The translations under genes and the position numbers were made by a program. From Bradyrhizobiaceae bacterium (GTDB taxonomy: Bacteria > Pseudomonadota > Alphaproteobacteria > Rhizobiales > Hyphomicrobiaceae), in contig CANJPN010000294.1 in the NCBI GenBank assembly GCA_947475855.1, positions 1 through 7,669 of the forward strand: a DNA stretch of 7,669 bases, written 5' to 3'. Each line of letters opens with the position of its first letter. Position 1 is the first letter of the stretch. Positions 6,334 to 7,669 of the stretch are shown one piece after another. Below the pieces are notes generated by a model. It did not search any database and had not been told where the DNA came from. It saw nothing but the letters and a program-made list of their open reading frames with translations.

Positions 6334-6774
6334 GTGACCAACCCGGCTCCTCGGCTCCGTCCGGATTTCAGGCGCTTTCTCGTCCGCGCCGGCTTGCGCC
6401 CTACCCGCCAACGGGCGGCGCTGGCCGAAATGCTGTTCAAGGGTGATCGGCACGTGACGGCAGAAGAGTTGCACATGGAGGCAACGGCATCGGGGTCGCG
6501 GATCTCGCTCGCGACCGTCTACAATACGCTACACCACTTCCGGCAAGCTGGGCTCGTGCGCGAACTCGCGATCGAAGGTCAGCGGACGTACTTCGATACG
6601 AACACGTCCAATCACAATCACTTCTATTTCGAGGACCGTCACGACGTCGTCGATATCCCCGACAACGAGATCGGTCTCAGCAATCTGCCGAGGGCGCCGG
6701 AAGGCTACGAGATCGCGCATATCGACGTCGTGATCCGGCTCGTGCCCAAGCGGCAGACCACGACCAAGATTTGA
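6334..6774 (+). CDS. irr: Iron response regulator Irr (Fur family), 146 aa
   Basis: Irr is a Fur-family DNA-binding protein that in alphaproteobacteria controls heme synthesis and iron genes and, in studied species, is inactivated or degraded by heme. The winged-helix domain starts LVRAGLRPTRQRAAL (16-30), followed by HVTAEELHMEA and the recognition helix region ISLATVYNTLHHF (57-69). TYFDTNTSNHNHFYFED (85-101) carries the Irr-type H-x-H heme/metal site at H94 and H96. The C-terminal half DIPDNEIGL...EGYEIAHIDVVIRL is distinctive of Irr rather than Fur, Zur or PerR. The protein has no cysteine at all, so it lacks the Cys-Pro heme regulatory motif of Bradyrhizobium japonicum Irr and the structural zinc CxxC pairs of many Fur proteins. 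Length is normal. It starts with GTG. An Irr-box-like site lies upstream. Confidence 0.92.
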   Translation: MTNPAPRLRPDFRRFLVRAGLRPTRQRAALAEMLFKGDRHVTAEELHMEATASGSRISLATVYNTLHHFRQAGLVRELAIEGQRTYFDTNTSNHNHFYFEDRHDVVDIPDNEIGLSNLPRAPEGYEIAHIDVVIRLVPKRQTTTKI

Positions 6775-6806
6775 AGCTGCCCATCACGATGTGGCCTGCC
6801 GCCGTG

Positions 6807-6827
6807 CGCCGGTGTTATGCTCCGGCG
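6807..6827 (+). promoter_or_regulatory. Inverted repeat with extended -10 between irr and the TctC-like gene
   Basis: CGCCGG (6807-6812) and CCGGCG (6822-6827) form a perfect 6-bp stem with a nine-base loop, 32 bases after the irr stop and without a following U-run. The loop contains TGTTATGCT (6813-6821), which fits an extended -10 (TGN-TATGCT) with no clear -35. A second pairing, TTATGC (6815-6820) with GCATAA (6840-6845), competes with the first. It may be a promoter for the downstream receptor gene, a weak terminator for irr, or neither. Confidence 0.35.
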
Positions 6828-6885
6828 AGGGTGCCTGCGGCATAAGAATAGCGCAAGGTCATCCGGACTTGGTCAGGGGGGCTAC

Positions 6886-7669
6886 ATGCGGAGCATCGCA
6901 ATCGGAATTCTTTGCGCGACATTGCTCGCGACCGGCGACGATGCAATCGCCCAGGACTTTCCAGCCCGGCAAGTTACACTCGTCATGCCGTTCGCGGCGG
7001 GGGGCCCGGGCGATGTTATCGCGAGGGTTTTCGGGCAGGCCATGTCGACGGCGCTCGGTCAGCAAATCCTCGTCGAAAACGTCGGCGGCGCCGGTGGCAC
7101 GATCGGCGTGGCGCGGGTCGCTGCGGCAAAGCCCGACGGCTACACCATATTGCTGCATCACATCGGCATGGCGACTGCGCCTGCGATGTACGCCAATCTC
7201 AAGTTCGATCCGGTCAACGACTTCGAGCCGATCGGCGTCGTCGCCGACAACCCCATGGTTTTCGTCACGCGCAAAGGGCTTCCGGCGCCTGATTTCGCTG
7301 CGTTTGTCGCGCACGCAAAAGCCAATGCGGGCAACCTGACGTTCAGCCATGCCGGCGTGGGCTCGGCGGCTCATCTGTGCGGCGTTTTGTTTACGAGCGC
7401 GATCGGGGCCGAGATCCGCAGCGTGCCCTATCGGGGTGCGGGGCCGGCGCTCAACGACGTGATCAGCGGACAAATCGACTTCATGTGCGACCAGCCGGTC
7501 AACGTCATCGGCGCGGCCAGCACCGGCGACATCAAGGCGTTGGCGGTGACGTCGTCGAAGCGACAACCGACGCTGCCCGATGTGCCGACCGTGACCTCGC
7601 ACGGGTTCGACAATCTCGTCGTGACGATCTGGCTTGGGCTCTATGCGCCCAAAGGTACACCCAAGCCGA
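6886..7669 (+). CDS. Tripartite tricarboxylate transporter substrate-binding protein (TctC/Bug family), cut by window end
   Basis: A periplasmic extracytoplasmic solute receptor that captures small carboxylates or related compounds, classically for a TctAB membrane pair. Residues 1-22 form a signal peptide ending AIA before Q23. Mature family motifs follow in order: VTLVMPFAAGGPGDVIAR (first ligand loop), VENVGGAGGTIG, KPDGYTILLHH, LTFSHAGVGSAAHLCG (second ligand loop), VPYRGAGPALNDVISGQIDFM, and IKALAVTSSKR with LPDVPT. The first ligand loop has Gly-Asp where many members have Thr-Asp or Ser-Asp. The frame stays open for 261 codons; the family is usually about 320 aa, so about 60 residues lie outside. 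A purine-rich AGGGGGG (6875-6881) four bases upstream supports ATG 6886. No TctA or TctB is visible nearby, as is common for Bug receptors. The ligand cannot be predicted. Confidence 0.94.
   Translation, partial: MRSIAIGILCATLLATGDDAIAQDFPARQVTLVMPFAAGGPGDVIARVFGQAMSTALGQQILVENVGGAGGTIGVARVAAAKPDGYTILLHHIGMATAPAMYANLKFDPVNDFEPIGVVADNPMVFVTRKGLPAPDFAAFVAHAKANAGNLTFSHAGVGSAAHLCGVLFTSAIGAEIRSVPYRGAGPALNDVISGQIDFMCDQPVNVIGAASTGDIKALAVTSSKRQPTLPDVPTVTSHGFDNLVVTIWLGLYAPKGTPKP

Noticed and set aside
6859..7602. 247-codon minus-strand frame
   Set aside because: Antisense shadow of the TctC/Bug receptor, whose full motif series is in the plus strand.

Overview
The window looks like chromosomal DNA of a GC-rich alphaproteobacterium, probably in or near the Hyphomicrobiales (Rhizobiales). 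The main evidence is an Irr-type member of the Fur family, a regulator largely confined to alphaproteobacteria, with a sequence upstream that closely fits the Irr operator (iron control element). A Bug/TctC-type solute receptor and a beta-class glutathione S-transferase fit this placement but do not prove it. All genes share the same GC-rich codon style, and I see no integrase, transposase, CRISPR array, tRNA or rRNA.

Layout. (1) 1-842, minus: the N-terminal 280 codons of the disaggregase ClpB, cut by the window edge. (2) 843-1392: a 550-base divergent intergenic region with a candidate heat-shock promoter for clpB and a perfect 14-bp palindrome. (3) 1393-3830, plus: a tight four-gene operon encoding a secreted cysteine-rich protein, an NTF2/SnoaL-like protein, a GNAT acetyltransferase and a nitrilase-superfamily amidohydrolase. 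Two junctions are GTGA start/stop overlaps and the third has a 1-base gap. (4) 3855-5141, minus: a patatin-like lipoprotein convergent with the operon. (5) 5366-5394: a perfect 10-bp inverted repeat just past the end of the next gene, either a REP-like element or a terminator. (6) 5407-6018, minus: a GstA-like glutathione S-transferase. (7) 6019-6333: a divergent regulatory region holding a leader hairpin and the Irr-box-like site. (8) 6334-6774, plus: irr. (9) 6886-7669, plus: a TctC/Bug periplasmic receptor, cut by the window edge.

How the parts may work together. Most genes are individually ordinary. Two parts deserve attention. The first is the four-gene cassette: translational coupling suggests one small-molecule pathway (acyl transfer plus amide or nitrile hydrolysis plus an NTF2-fold isomerase, cyclase or binding protein), but the substrate cannot be read from the sequence. 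The second is the gst-irr divergent region, where an Irr-box-like palindrome suggests autoregulation of irr and possibly iron or heme control of the glutathione transferase. I found no convincing sign of a wholly new defence or mobile system.
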